Virus record (IMG/VR): IMGVR_UViG_3300038491_000058
Span: 1-48,147 of that record
Source: a virus
Reading direction: 5' to 3' (one strand)
Length of the DNA: 48,147 nucleotides
Part shown: positions 15,343-23,674 of the stretch, piece after piece
How the letters are laid out: every line of letters begins with the position of its first letter
Numbering within the stretch: the first letter of the stretch is position 1
The notes under the pieces: model-generated
The model's database searches: none
What the model was told of the DNA's origin: nothing
Seen by the model: the letters and a program-made list of their open reading frames with translations, nothing else
Program-made: the position numbers and the translations under genes

Positions 15343-16647
15343 TTAGAGTGAAATTTTTAATGTGCCACCATCATTCCAAACAACTCCTTGTACACCTGGA
15401 TCCGCCGTCGAGAGTGCTGCAGCACTTAACCACAATTTATTTGTATGTAACATGTCAGAGTCTGCTGAAGTAATTGTATTACCTATAATAAACGCGCAAG
15501 TATGCCATGGATTCACAAGGTTATTGCTCCCCGTAACATAAGCTCCAATACCCTGAGCAACGTTGCTACACCCGCCTCCTATAGTAGAATGACTGCCAGT
15601 GATTATATTGTTCTCACCACCACCAATAAAAGAATAGCACCCACTGGCAATGTTATTATATCCCCCTACTATAGTACTATAAGTATTTGGTGCGTTATTA
15701 CTAGCTCCTCCACCTACATAAGAAAACATCCCGGCAGCGCAATTGCACTCACCACCACCAACTGAACTCTGATCAGCACTCGCCACGTTACAATAGCCCC
15801 CAGCGACTGTTGAGTAATTCCCATGTGATTGGTTCTTATAGCCTCCACCAATAGACGAATAATAATCCGTAGAGCAGTTTTGATGTCCACCTGCTACAGT
15901 AGATCTAAAGCAGGAAGATACATTATTGTATCCACCACCAACGACGGCACATGCGCCTGTAGCTTGATTAGTACTACCACCACCTACAAATGACTGCTCC
16001 CCGCTAGACGTATTGTTCAATCCACCTGCAATTGTACTGTGCGCACTTAGAGCGGTATTGCAATGACCACCTACAATACTACTAAACTCACCGGCAGCTC
16101 TATTATCACAACCCCCTCCAATAAATACATGCGCATTACAACTGTCATTACAAGTACCTCCTAATATACCCGAAAAATTACCACATTGTATACAATTATC
16201 ACACCCACCCCCAATAATTGAGCAACCACCGGTAAGGTCATTATTATAACCACCACCAACAAATGATGCGTTACCGTTTATATCATTATAATAACCTGCG
16301 ATTACAGATGAATAAGTACCAGCATTGGAATTTGAATACCCTCCCTGTATACACGTTACTTGAAGTTCACCTTGAATGGTCTGCAACCCGGTAAATGTAT
16401 TTGAAACATTTGTTGAAGCATAGGTTGCAGACCCAGCTGCAAAATTAGTATATGTATTCTCCCAATTACCTGATAAAGCTTCAAGCTCAGACGCTAAAAC
16501 AAATGAACAACTACCGCTTGATAAAAAACTTGTGATTGAATTTAATGGAGCTCGTTTGGTTACACCTGATTGAACTACAGCAACTTGCTCACTACCTACA
16601 AGAGGTGATGTATACTGTGGTAAATCAGATATTTTAACTGTGGCCAT
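15343..16647 (-). CDS. Fibre or adhesin-like protein with about 15-residue GGG-x-x-N repeats
   Basis: About 434 aa from the ATG at 16647, which abuts a CTAAATA motif; an in-frame extension to 16779 would cover the divergent promoter region and is rejected. The N-terminus KISDLPQYTSPLVGSEQVAVV is a common virion-attachment start in phage fibre proteins. About residues 95-390 are some 20 repeats of roughly 15 residues, consensus (S)xxGGGxxNxAxGxxS, as in YadA-head-like or left-handed beta-roll adhesins. Cys is unusually frequent within the repeats (CDNC, CNDSCN, ECNCAAG). Probable receptor-binding or decoration fibre. Confidence 0.65.
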   Translation of the reverse strand: MATVKISDLPQYTSPLVGSEQVAVVQSGVTKRAPLNSITSFLSSGSCSFVLASELEALSGNWENTYTNFAAGSATYASTNVSNTFTGLQTIQGELQVTCIQGGYSNSNAGTYSSVIAGYYNDINGNASFVGGGYNNDLTGGCSIIGGGCDNCIQCGNFSGILGGTCNDSCNAHVFIGGGCDNRAAGEFSSIVGGHCNTALSAHSTIAGGLNNTSSGEQSFVGGGSTNQATGACAVVGGGYNNVSSCFRSTVAGGHQNCSTDYYSSIGGGYKNQSHGNYSTVAGGYCNVASADQSSVGGGECNCAAGMFSYVGGGASNNAPNTYSTIVGGYNNIASGCYSFIGGGENNIITGSHSTIGGGCSNVAQGIGAYVTGSNNLVNPWHTCAFIIGNTITSADSDMLHTNKLWLSAAALSTADPGVQGVVWNDGGTLKISL

Positions 16648-16660
16648 ATAAATATTTAGT
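16648..16660 (-). promoter_or_regulatory. T4-type late promoter (CTAAATA)
   Basis: CTAAATA on the minus strand (16653-16659), 5 nt from the ATG. It sets the start at 16647. Confidence 0.55.
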
Positions 16661-16681
16661 TGCAATGTTGCAATTTTTGTA

Positions 16682-16694
16682 TATAATATAATGT
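16682..16694 (+). promoter_or_regulatory. TATAAT box abutting start codon
   Basis: TATAAT at 16682-16687, 7 nt before the ATG at 16695. The GGAA element is absent. Confidence 0.45.
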
Positions 16695-17411
16695 ATGTTA
16701 AAAGAAACAGATGTCCATTTTGATGAAGCCTCTCATACCTACACGCACAAGACAGTAGGTAAGTTAACATCGGCAACAACGGTGTTAGGAAAATTTAAAA
16801 AACCATTTGATAGATATTACCATGCTAGTAGAATTGCACAGAGAGAATGTGTTGCAGTTGAGTATGTTTTAGAGACATGGGAACATGAAAAGAATAAAGC
16901 TTGTGATCGGGGCACACATATACATAAGCTACTTGAGGATTATATACGCTCCGGTGAAACAGAAGATCATTATAATTGGTTATATAAAGCATATAACAAC
17001 GTTGTAGAGAGCTCTATTGGTTCAATTGATAAAGTGTTATGTGAGAATATCGTACATAGTACTGAATTTAAGGTTGCAGGTATGGCAGATTTGATCTATA
17101 ATATTAAAGGTGATAAGTTTATTGTCGGTGATTTCAAGACAAATAAAAAGTTTAATTTTAACTCACTATATGGTGAACACTTATTAGCCCCTGTAGATCA
17201 TTTACAGAATTGTGAATTTAATATTTATGGTCTACAGTTATCTTTATATGCATACATGTATGAAAAAATGACCGGGAAGAGATGCTCCAAATGTGTTATA
17301 TTTTATCTTAAGGATAATAATTTTATACCATACCATGTTAATTATATGAAAGCCGAAGTTGAATTGTTACTATCTAAATTTAACCAGCAGTATAATAACT
17401 CAGTAGCTTAA
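16695..17411 (+). CDS. RecB/Cas4-like PD-(D/E)XK exonuclease
   Basis: 238 aa. Motifs in order: RGTHIHKLLEDYI (conserved His of the RecB-type nucleases, about residue 75), then FKVAGMADLIYNI (catalytic Asp), KFIVGDFKTNKK (catalytic D-x-K) and LQLSLYAYMYEKMTG (QxxxY-type helix). Single-domain proteins of this kind act as phage exonucleases in recombination or host DNA degradation. It is the first gene of the plus-strand block. Confidence 0.75.
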   Translation: MLKETDVHFDEASHTYTHKTVGKLTSATTVLGKFKKPFDRYYHASRIAQRECVAVEYVLETWEHEKNKACDRGTHIHKLLEDYIRSGETEDHYNWLYKAYNNVVESSIGSIDKVLCENIVHSTEFKVAGMADLIYNIKGDKFIVGDFKTNKKFNFNSLYGEHLLAPVDHLQNCEFNIYGLQLSLYAYMYEKMTGKRCSKCVIFYLKDNNFIPYHVNYMKAEVELLLSKFNQQYNNSVA

Positions 17412-17420
17412 GTAAATCAA

Positions 17421-17624
17421 ATGAAAATACTTAACAAATATAATGATTCAATTGAAAACCTATACACTGCCTTAGACAAAGTTAGAGATGTACTAGACGG
17501 ATTAGAGGATGAAGAGCTAGACTCTCTAACTGATAGGTTTATTGAACAGGTTGAAGATTGTATCAATGACGGTGAGGTAACATGTCATGAGCTCAAGGAT
17601 TTTTTAGAAAATTATGAAGCATAA
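17421..17624 (+). CDS. Small acidic helical protein, 67 aa
   Basis: Two Leu/Glu-rich helices (NLYTALDKVRDVLDGLEDEELDSLTDRFIEQ). The last 11 nt overlap the next gene, which points to coupled translation. Function unknown. Confidence 0.6.
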   Translation: MKILNKYNDSIENLYTALDKVRDVLDGLEDEELDSLTDRFIEQVEDCINDGEVTCHELKDFLENYEA

Positions 17625-18459
17625 CGTACTAATATTAGGAGGCGGGTATATTGGCACCCATTTATATAAAGTGTTAAATGTATCTAATACTGTTACAATA
17701 TTAACTAAAAAGGATATAAATTATAATAATAATTACTTCTTTAAAAAATACCTATCTAATAATAGTTATGACTATGTTATCAACTGTAGTGGATTTTGTG
17801 GTAAACCAAATGTAGATCAGGCTGAGGTTGAGAAGGAGAAGTGTTGGGAGCTTAATGTAACGGGACCAACATCCGTTAATAGTATATGTCGTGAACTAAG
17901 CATACCGTATATCCATGTATCCTCAGGATGTATATACACGGGGTATGATAAGCTGTGGACAGAGAAAGACGCACCCAACTTTGGTGTTTTTAATAATATA
18001 TCTTCGTTTTACTCTAAATCTAAGCACGCATATGAGCTATCAAATAGTGATTATGGGCTAACTATTCGAATCCGGATGCCGTTTGATAATGATGTTACAT
18101 GTAACAGATCTATTTTATATAAGCTACTAAAATATAATAATATTATTGATTTTAGAAACTCAAAAACATATATACCTGATCTTTGTAGTTTCATTCAATC
18201 CTATATACTCCAAAAAAATAATAATACTGATATAATTAATTTTGTTAATCCGGATGCATTGTTTACTACAGAGGTGGTTGATTTACTAACTGAAGCCGGT
18301 AAGATTAATTATAAGTGGAAATATGTTAGTATGAGTGATCTAGATATTACAGCAGATAGGTCAAATTGTGTATTATCAACTACGAAATTAAAAGAGACAT
18401 ATAATTACACCCCGCTAACTGAAACAGCAGCTATTAGAAAATCTTTAAATTTACACTAA
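17614..18459 (+). CDS. RmlD-like NAD(P)-dependent sugar reductase/epimerase
   Basis: 281 aa extended SDR. The N-terminal nucleotide-binding loop is LGGGYIGTHL. YDYVINCSGFCGKPNVDQAE resembles the VINxAAYTxVDxAE block of dTDP-4-dehydrorhamnose reductases. The catalytic part is HVSSGCIYTGYD followed by YSKSKHAYE (Tyr-x3-Lys). The C-terminal substrate region is short. It should reduce or epimerise a nucleotide-linked keto sugar, probably the product of the RmlB-like gene at 19048. Confidence 0.7.
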   Translation: MKHNVLILGGGYIGTHLYKVLNVSNTVTILTKKDINYNNNYFFKKYLSNNSYDYVINCSGFCGKPNVDQAEVEKEKCWELNVTGPTSVNSICRELSIPYIHVSSGCIYTGYDKLWTEKDAPNFGVFNNISSFYSKSKHAYELSNSDYGLTIRIRMPFDNDVTCNRSILYKLLKYNNIIDFRNSKTYIPDLCSFIQSYILQKNNNTDIINFVNPDALFTTEVVDLLTEAGKINYKWKYVSMSDLDITADRSNCVLSTTKLKETYNYTPLTETAAIRKSLNLH

Positions 18460-18507
18460 AACTAACAAAGTGCTGGCAATCAACAAAAAGTTAATTATAT
18501 TAATATA

Positions 18508-19044
18508 ATGTATGACCATGACCACAGTCTATATTACAGGCAACTTAAAGAGAAGGATCCAGACAAAACTATAGTTGCGTTCACGGGTGGAAACTTTGAT
18601 TACATTCACTATGGCTATGTTGTGACCTTCGAAGAAGCAAAGAGACATTGTGATAAGTTCATTGTTTTCTTGCAGAAAGACCCATCATCAACAAGATATA
18701 CTAAGTATAAGCCTATTGTACCATATTATGAGAGGTACAAAACATTAATGTCAATTAAGCATATTGATGAAGTATATATGTATCAAACTGAGAGTGAGCT
18801 GTATGATTTAATTAAATTGTTTAAACCTGATATTAGAATACTCGGCGAAGATTATCTCGGTAAATCATTTACTGGAGATGATTTGCCACCTAAAGTAATT
18901 TATACCACTAGATCTCATGAATGGTCTACAACAAAAATTAAAAATAGGATTGCTGCTATGACGTATGCACAAAATCCAGATATGTTTAAAGGTATAAATA
19001 TTGATCAAATTAAAAATAATAACTTCTCGAGTATAGAACAATAG
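18508..19044 (+). CDS. Cytidylyltransferase-like protein (HYGY in place of HxGH)
   Basis: 178 aa of the nucleotidyltransferase superfamily, like the HldE/RfaE C-terminal domain or TagD. It has FTGGNFDYIHYGYV where the usual catalytic motif is HxGH; the second His is Tyr here. Further blocks are KYKPIVPYYERYKTLMSIKHIDEV, DIRILGEDYLGK and TKIKNRI in place of the ISTTxIxxRI motif. Normally such enzymes make CDP- or ADP-activated polyols or heptoses. The Tyr replacement may change or reduce activity. Neighbours are sugar-nucleotide genes. Confidence 0.7.
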   Translation: MYDHDHSLYYRQLKEKDPDKTIVAFTGGNFDYIHYGYVVTFEEAKRHCDKFIVFLQKDPSSTRYTKYKPIVPYYERYKTLMSIKHIDEVYMYQTESELYDLIKLFKPDIRILGEDYLGKSFTGDDLPPKVIYTTRSHEWSTTKIKNRIAAMTYAQNPDMFKGINIDQIKNNNFSSIEQ

Positions 19045-19047
19045 AGT

Positions 19048-20016
19048 ATGAAAAGATATCTAGTAACAGGTGGCTGCGGTTTCATTGGCTCATACGTGGT
19101 GGAAAAATTATTAAAAGATGAAAATAATTTTATCACCGTTATCGATAAAATGGGTATAGGTTCATCACCAGATAATATTATAAATGGGCATCCAAGAGTA
19201 AATTATATCTTTAGAGATATTGCAACTGGGGATATTGCAGCTGCAATACCATCAGGCAAGATGGATTATGTGATACATCTAGCAGCAGAGTCACATGTTG
19301 ATCGATCAATTGAAGAGTCCTCACCGTTTGTGCAAAGTAACGTAGCCGGTACAGTTAATATATTGAATTATGTTAAAGACGTTGGTTCTAGAATGGTTCA
19401 TGTTTCTACTGACGAGGTGTATGGTCATCTAAATCTTACTTCACCACCTTTTAGAGAGAGTGACTCCCTCCAGCCAAGATCACCATATGCAGCATCTAAA
19501 GCATCCTCTGATTTGTTTGTTCAATCATACTTTAAAACATATAATATTGATGTATCCATTACAAGGTGTTGTAATAATTATGGTCCACGACAGCATCATG
19601 AGAAGCTGATACCTACTATTATTAGATCAATTATATCTGGTAAAAAGGTTCCTATATATGGGAATGGTATGAATATACGAGAATGGATCCATGCAAAAGA
19701 TCATGCTGCAGCAATAATAGAGGTACTATATATGAATGCTCCTGGCACAGTTTTTAATATACCAGGATCAAAACACCTAACCAATATTGATATTACTAAA
19801 AAAATTATTGAAATAGTAGAGAAACAATTACCGTCTATAAAGAGAGACGGGGACGATTATATTGAATTTGTAGTAGATAGGCTCGGGCATGATTTTAGAT
19901 ATGCAGTCGCGACACAATATAATCTACAAGCAGTTGAATATCAGCAAGAGTTTTGTCTTGAAGATACGGTTGCACATTATCTTAAAAAATATAGTGAATT
20001 AAAACAAATACTTTAA
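19048..20016 (+). CDS. rmlB: dTDP-glucose 4,6-dehydratase-like enzyme
   Basis: 322 aa extended SDR. The NAD-binding start is LVTGGCGFIGSYVVEKLL. The RmlB-specific HLAAESHVDRSI and HVSTDEVYGHL carry the Thr-Asp-Glu catalytic residues. The YAASKASSD motif supplies Tyr-x3-Lys. CCNNYGPRQHHEKLIPTII and GNGMNIREWIHAKDHAAAI complete the signature. It converts a dTDP-hexose to the 4-keto-6-deoxy sugar, feeding the RmlD-like enzyme two genes upstream. Its 3' end overlaps the convergent gene by 18 nt. Confidence 0.88.
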   Translation: MKRYLVTGGCGFIGSYVVEKLLKDENNFITVIDKMGIGSSPDNIINGHPRVNYIFRDIATGDIAAAIPSGKMDYVIHLAAESHVDRSIEESSPFVQSNVAGTVNILNYVKDVGSRMVHVSTDEVYGHLNLTSPPFRESDSLQPRSPYAASKASSDLFVQSYFKTYNIDVSITRCCNNYGPRQHHEKLIPTIIRSIISGKKVPIYGNGMNIREWIHAKDHAAAIIEVLYMNAPGTVFNIPGSKHLTNIDITKKIIEIVEKQLPSIKRDGDDYIEFVVDRLGHDFRYAVATQYNLQAVEYQQEFCLEDTVAHYLKKYSELKQIL

Positions 20017-20493
20017 GATAAGATCGTCATCAGTTGGCGGGCTATCGCTATCATCTACCTCATCATCACCAACCTCTTGGTCATCTTGATACTCCTCGTA
20101 ATATGAGTATATATCATTCTCACTCCCCTCATCAAATATAGTCGTCGTGTCATCTGATGAGGGTTGATGCACTACATATTTGTCCTTAATGTCTGCAACT
20201 ATAATTTTCTTAAGGAGTTTAGATTCGGTATTTTTTTTAGCTCTTGCAAGAAAATCCTTTACCTCGTTACTAGTAAATTTACCTTTAAGCTCAACAACAG
20301 GGTCCGTATAAGTTCCCCAAATATGAGTCGTTATATACTTTTTAGTAAGTGTGGCACAATCTCTAATAACAAAGTATGCCGCTTTCTTTTTAATTTCTAC
20401 ACCAATGTCTGGCTTTTCACTAGCCCTACACGCGGGGCTATATATTTTAGCAATAGGGTCTGAGCTATTTTCTAGAATTACCTCTTCGAACAT
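19999..20493 (-). CDS. Late acidic-tailed hypothetical protein, 164 aa
   Basis: The N-terminal half is mixed alpha/beta and basic (VEIKKKAAYFVIRDCATLTKKYI, FLARAKKNTESKLLKKIIVADI). The last 55 residues are very acidic and end DDDLILKYLF. An acidic run ending in a hydrophobic tail resembles sliding-clamp-binding C-termini of T4 proteins; this is only a suggestion. It is the lone minus-strand gene in a plus-strand block. The start is set by a late motif 5 nt upstream. Confidence 0.6.
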   Translation of the reverse strand: MFEEVILENSSDPIAKIYSPACRASEKPDIGVEIKKKAAYFVIRDCATLTKKYITTHIWGTYTDPVVELKGKFTSNEVKDFLARAKKNTESKLLKKIIVADIKDKYVVHQPSSDDTTTIFDEGSENDIYSYYEEYQDDQEVGDDEVDDSDSPPTDDDLILKYLF

Positions 20494-20506
20494 GAGTATA
20501 TTTAGT
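20494..20506 (-). promoter_or_regulatory. T4-type late promoter (CTAAATA)
   Basis: CTAAATA on the minus strand (20499-20505), 5 nt from the ATG at 20493. Confidence 0.55.
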
Positions 20507-20517
20507 GTCTAAGGAAA

Positions 20518-20533
20518 GGAACTCTGATATAAT
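20518..20533 (+). promoter_or_regulatory. GGAAC/TGATATAAT promoter without an adjacent start codon
   Basis: Perfect GGAACTCTGATATAAT. No ATG follows within 60 nt. A second copy occurs at 20581, so this one may serve a short RNA or a longer leader. Confidence 0.6.
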
Positions 20534-20580
20534 AGGTAATAGGTGTTGAACTAGCGTGTATGCCCCTTAAACTACGATAA

Positions 20581-20600
20581 GGAACTCTTATATAATTAAC
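20581..20600 (+). promoter_or_regulatory. GGAAC-type promoter
   Basis: GGAACTCTTATATAAT, 4 nt before the ATG at 20601. Confidence 0.65.
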
Positions 20601-20786
20601 ATGAAGAAAAAATTTCCACGGAAACCGTTTGAGTATGGGAAGTATCTAGTTGAGTATAGCGAGGATACTGAGGATATTCTCAGATTTCTAAAGGAAAAGT
20701 TGGATACTATAGAGGAAGCAAGATCGGCAAGGGACAAGCTTGTCGTTGAAGGATATTACAAACCAAAAATTAAAAAAGTCGGATGA
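20601..20786 (+). CDS. Small charged protein, 61 aa
   Basis: Lys/Glu-rich, two helices (DTEDILRFLKEKLDTIEEARSARDKL) and a basic C-terminus (YYKPKIKKVG). The stop overlaps the next start by 4 nt (ATGA). Function unknown. Confidence 0.6.
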   Translation: MKKKFPRKPFEYGKYLVEYSEDTEDILRFLKEKLDTIEEARSARDKLVVEGYYKPKIKKVG

Positions 20787-21268
20787 TTATACTAACACCA
20801 TCACTAGCAATTCAGAAAGTAACAGGCATTGATTTCGATACTCTAAGTAATATAATTACTTTAGTACTGGAGAAAAATTTCGATAGAGCATTTTACTATC
20901 GTGTGAATATTCACAAATCACGTGACGTAGAACTCTCATCTGTAATTTTACATATTAATCAGCATTACCAGAGAGATTTTAAGATGTTACTATCACCTTA
21001 TGATCATTTAAAGTATAATGAGAATCTGAAGCATAACATTGGTACAATTCTCCATGAGATTAGACATATCATACAGCACACCCTCTTCCGGTACAAGGTA
21101 ACTGCAACATTTGAGACAAACGCGGAATACCACAATTCTACAGAGGAGGTTGATGCTAGAAATTTTGAAAAGCTTACAACTGTTATAACGAATTCATATA
21201 AACTCCTAGCGGAGAATGCGCGACAAATATTCGAGAAAAACAACTTAGGAACTCTGATACAATTATAG
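20783..21268 (+). CDS. Putative zinc metallopeptidase-like protein
   Basis: 161 aa. A clear zincin motif HEIRHIIQHTLF (HExxH, about residue 91) is followed about 24 residues later by the YHNSTEEVDARNF segment. Its Glu/Asp residues could be the third ligand, as in small phage-borne H-E-x-x-H peptidases. The C-terminus GTLIQL is the read-through of a mutated promoter element: TATAAT has become TACAAT, which removes the TAA stop. No signal peptide, so it acts in the host cytoplasm if active. Confidence 0.6.
   Translation: MIILTPSLAIQKVTGIDFDTLSNIITLVLEKNFDRAFYYRVNIHKSRDVELSSVILHINQHYQRDFKMLLSPYDHLKYNENLKHNIGTILHEIRHIIQHTLFRYKVTATFETNAEYHNSTEEVDARNFEKLTTVITNSYKLLAENARQIFEKNNLGTLIQL
21248..21263 (+). 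promoter_or_regulatory. Degenerate GGAAC-type promoter (TACAAT)
   Basis: GGAACTCTGATACAAT, then TATAGAGTAGA. It lies within the end of the peptidase gene. A 55 nt leader leads to the DUF932 gene at 21319. Confidence 0.5.
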
Positions 21269-21318
21269 AGTAGATTAGATAAACATAAACAATACAACTA
21301 TAAACACAAATATATATC

Positions 21319-22146
21319 ATGGGATTTTTTAACCAAATTACATCATTAGACGATATTCCGCAATTCAATGTCAAGAAGGTCAGCTTGTTCGATTCTATGC
21401 AAAGAAAAATTCCTGACACTTACTCCTTGCAGAGAACAGATGATCACACACATCTAGGAATCGTTAAGGATAAGTACGTGCCTATTCAGCTTGAAGAGAT
21501 GGTTGACATTATCGGTCGCGCTTCAGATAAAGTAGGGGATATCAACCACATCGGTTACACTGTTTCACGAGGTGGTAGGAAAGTGTTAATTCAGTCTGAG
21601 TTGAAGGAAACCATTAACGTTGATGATGATTTGATCAAACCACTCTTTTATACTGTTATTGATAATACCGGGGGTGGTGCAAACAAGACAATCCCATCAA
21701 CTATTCGTATTGCTTGTGATAACGCGTTTCATCTAATCAAGCAGAGTGGGGATAATAGTAATAGAGCTTTTCACAACCATTTATTCACCGGGCGAGTTGA
21801 TCTAATGGCAGATAATATCATTAGTTCAATTAAAACCGCGAGAAATTTTACTTCTATTATAGAAAATTTAAAGGGAGTTAAGTTCTCACGTGATGAGATG
21901 GTTAAACTCACACAACGATTGATACCAGTCCAGGAAAATGAATCAGTAAAACGAATGCACAAACGTGAGAAACTAGTTTCTCTATACGAGAGTGGTCGTG
22001 GAAATGTTGGTGAAACAAAGTGGGATGCATTGAATGCAATCACGGAATTTGAAACTCATACAGGTAGGAAATCTCCTGAAAAGCTCATTCGGAATTTAAC
22101 TATGCCAACTCTTTCGAAAACCGGTATTGGTATGCTATGCGCATAG
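21319..22146 (+). CDS. DUF932 family phage/plasmid-like protein
   Basis: 275 aa. It has the DUF932 (TIGR03299-like) pattern: LGIVKDKYVPIQLEEMVDII near the N-terminus, then VLIQSELKETI, an IRIACDNAFHLIKQ block (usually RxxCxN), and a helical C-terminus (FETHTGRKSPEKLIRNL). Proteins of this family occur widely on plasmids and phages; their molecular role is not established. The start at 21319 gives a longer leader than the usual zero-leader genes here. Confidence 0.75.
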   Translation: MGFFNQITSLDDIPQFNVKKVSLFDSMQRKIPDTYSLQRTDDHTHLGIVKDKYVPIQLEEMVDIIGRASDKVGDINHIGYTVSRGGRKVLIQSELKETINVDDDLIKPLFYTVIDNTGGGANKTIPSTIRIACDNAFHLIKQSGDNSNRAFHNHLFTGRVDLMADNIISSIKTARNFTSIIENLKGVKFSRDEMVKLTQRLIPVQENESVKRMHKREKLVSLYESGRGNVGETKWDALNAITEFETHTGRKSPEKLIRNLTMPTLSKTGIGMLCA

Positions 22147-22147
22147 A

Positions 22148-22384
22148 ATGAATAAACATAGAATGTTATTAGCCGACCCAGAAATTCCAGGAGAGGGCGC
22201 ATGTATAGATATAACATGGTATTCAAAAAAACGTGATATAGTAGTTGAAAAAATAGATATATATTTTATAATTAATTATATATTCGGTAATAGTGTAATT
22301 GATAATATAGATAATGTAAGTTACACAATGTTTCTGAATGCAGCACTTAACGAACTTGAAGAAAATAAAAATAAATTAACTTAA
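22148..22384 (+). CDS. Small hypothetical protein, 78 aa
   Basis: MNKHRMLLADPEIPGEGACIDITW, then a Tyr/Ile-rich strand region and a Glu/Lys/Asn helix. The ATG at 22148 follows the DUF932 stop. An in-frame ATG at 22127 would overlap that gene by 20 nt and cannot be excluded, since overlaps of about 20 nt occur elsewhere here. Function unknown. Confidence 0.5.
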   Translation: MNKHRMLLADPEIPGEGACIDITWYSKKRDIVVEKIDIYFIINYIFGNSVIDNIDNVSYTMFLNAALNELEENKNKLT

Positions 22385-22393
22385 ATAAAAATA

Positions 22394-22573
22394 ATGTACA
22401 CAGGAAAAATTGGCGATCTAGAATTCATTCTAGAAAAAGATAATAAATGTAGAATTTGTGTCTATAATAAAGGTAGTGTTGATCCAATAGCATATATCGA
22501 GGTTAGCTCAGCTATCACTGAAAAATCTTTTCATTATGAGATTATGGATTTTGTAGCGAAACATACTAGCTGA
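22394..22573 (+). CDS. Small hypothetical protein, 59 aa
   Basis: MYTGKIGDLEFILEKDNK, then a strand-rich middle (CRICVYNKGS, AYIEVSSAI) and a helical end. It fills the gap between the gene at 22148 and the glycosyltransferase-like gene with short spacings. Function unknown. Confidence 0.5.
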   Translation: MYTGKIGDLEFILEKDNKCRICVYNKGSVDPIAYIEVSSAITEKSFHYEIMDFVAKHTS

Positions 22574-22582
22574 TACCCGGGT

Positions 22583-23665
22583 ATGAAAATAGTAACTTGG
22601 ATATCTAACAAAATTAGGAAGGCTGCCCGCTGGCTCCATGGATTCTTTACGAGCCTGTATATCACACCGGTACTCCAGGGATTCTTTACGAGCCTGTATA
22701 TCACACCAGTCCTAGGATCAGGTTCTGGATATCATACGAGTTCTCGGTATAATGATATTAAATTAATTCGTCATAACAATATTATTGGCAACGGCATGCA
22801 CCGTACAGGTTGGCCTTGGGTACATGATAATCTCAAAACAATACACTCGAGTGAAGGTATTTTGTTTGACGATTTCTTTGAGCAGAATTTTTGCTATAAA
22901 GATAAACCAGACACATATACCGAGCCATGGTCCACAATTATTCATCACCCAGCAAATATACCGTCGTTCGGGAACCATAGAGAGCGTCTCGACATCGCGT
23001 TTGAATCTAAGGCCTTTAAAGATAGTGAACCATATTTAAAACTCGTCTTCGCGCTGTCTGACAGTCTTGCAGATTGGCTTAGAACTAAACTATCTTGTAA
23101 GGTCATATCCTTAAAACATCCACAATTTTTAGATGTTAAGTCTACCTGGTTACCGGGTGAGGACAAGGAGGTATACCAGCTAGGATTTTATTTGAGAAAC
23201 ACAGCTTTATGTGATCAGATAAAACTCCCGGATGGGGTTACAGTTAAAAAGTTATGGAATAGTCTACCATGGCTGGAACCATACCATAATAAGGTCCAAT
23301 CATATTGGGAAGCGAAGGGTAGAAAAACGCGACGTAATACAGAGTGTGTAAGTTTTGCAACACCGTCCAAGTATGATCAGATATTAAACACAAAAATTAT
23401 TATTGCTGAATATTTTGAGGCGTCGGCATCAAATGTGGTGCTGGAATGTATATCTCATCACACCCCCCTTATTGTAAACAGGCTACCAGCATTTGAGCAG
23501 TATCTAGGAAAGGAATACCCACTATTTTACGATAACATTAATGAAATCCCGAGACTAATTGAACAAGCAGCTGAAGGCCACTTTTATCTAAAAACACTAT
23601 CAACACGAGATCTGCAGATAGATTATTTTCTAAATAAGATTAAAGAAGAAATTTACAATATTTAA
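22583..23665 (+). CDS. Glycosyltransferase-like protein with duplicated N-terminal segment
   Basis: 360 aa. The C-terminal third has the GT-B donor-site pattern: ILNTKIIIAEYFEASASNVVLECISHHTPLIV ... FEQYLGKEYPLFYDNINEI, as in glycosyl transferase group 1 proteins. The middle holds WSTIIHHPANIPSF and VISLKHPQF, typical of the N-terminal Rossmann domain. The first 45 residues contain a perfect peptide duplication, GFFTSLYITPVL, caused by a 39 bp tandem DNA repeat. It sits with RmlB/RmlD and a sulfotransferase, so it probably decorates host or virion glycans. Confidence 0.6.
   Translation: MKIVTWISNKIRKAARWLHGFFTSLYITPVLQGFFTSLYITPVLGSGSGYHTSSRYNDIKLIRHNNIIGNGMHRTGWPWVHDNLKTIHSSEGILFDDFFEQNFCYKDKPDTYTEPWSTIIHHPANIPSFGNHRERLDIAFESKAFKDSEPYLKLVFALSDSLADWLRTKLSCKVISLKHPQFLDVKSTWLPGEDKEVYQLGFYLRNTALCDQIKLPDGVTVKKLWNSLPWLEPYHNKVQSYWEAKGRKTRRNTECVSFATPSKYDQILNTKIIIAEYFEASASNVVLECISHHTPLIVNRLPAFEQYLGKEYPLFYDNINEIPRLIEQAAEGHFYLKTLSTRDLQIDYFLNKIKEEIYNI
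22640..22717 (+). repeat. 39 bp tandem duplication inside glycosyltransferase gene
   Basis: Two head-to-tail units (22640-22678 and 22679-22717), both running from GGATTCTTTACGAGCC to ATCACACC, differing only near the end. The duplication keeps frame and adds 13 residues. Confidence 0.85.
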
Positions 23666-23674
23666 TAAACTACT

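Noticed and set aside
16648-16779. N-terminal extension of the fibre-like protein
   Set aside because: It would run through the divergent promoter and the start of the nuclease gene. The ATG at 16647 has a CTAAATA motif at the right distance.
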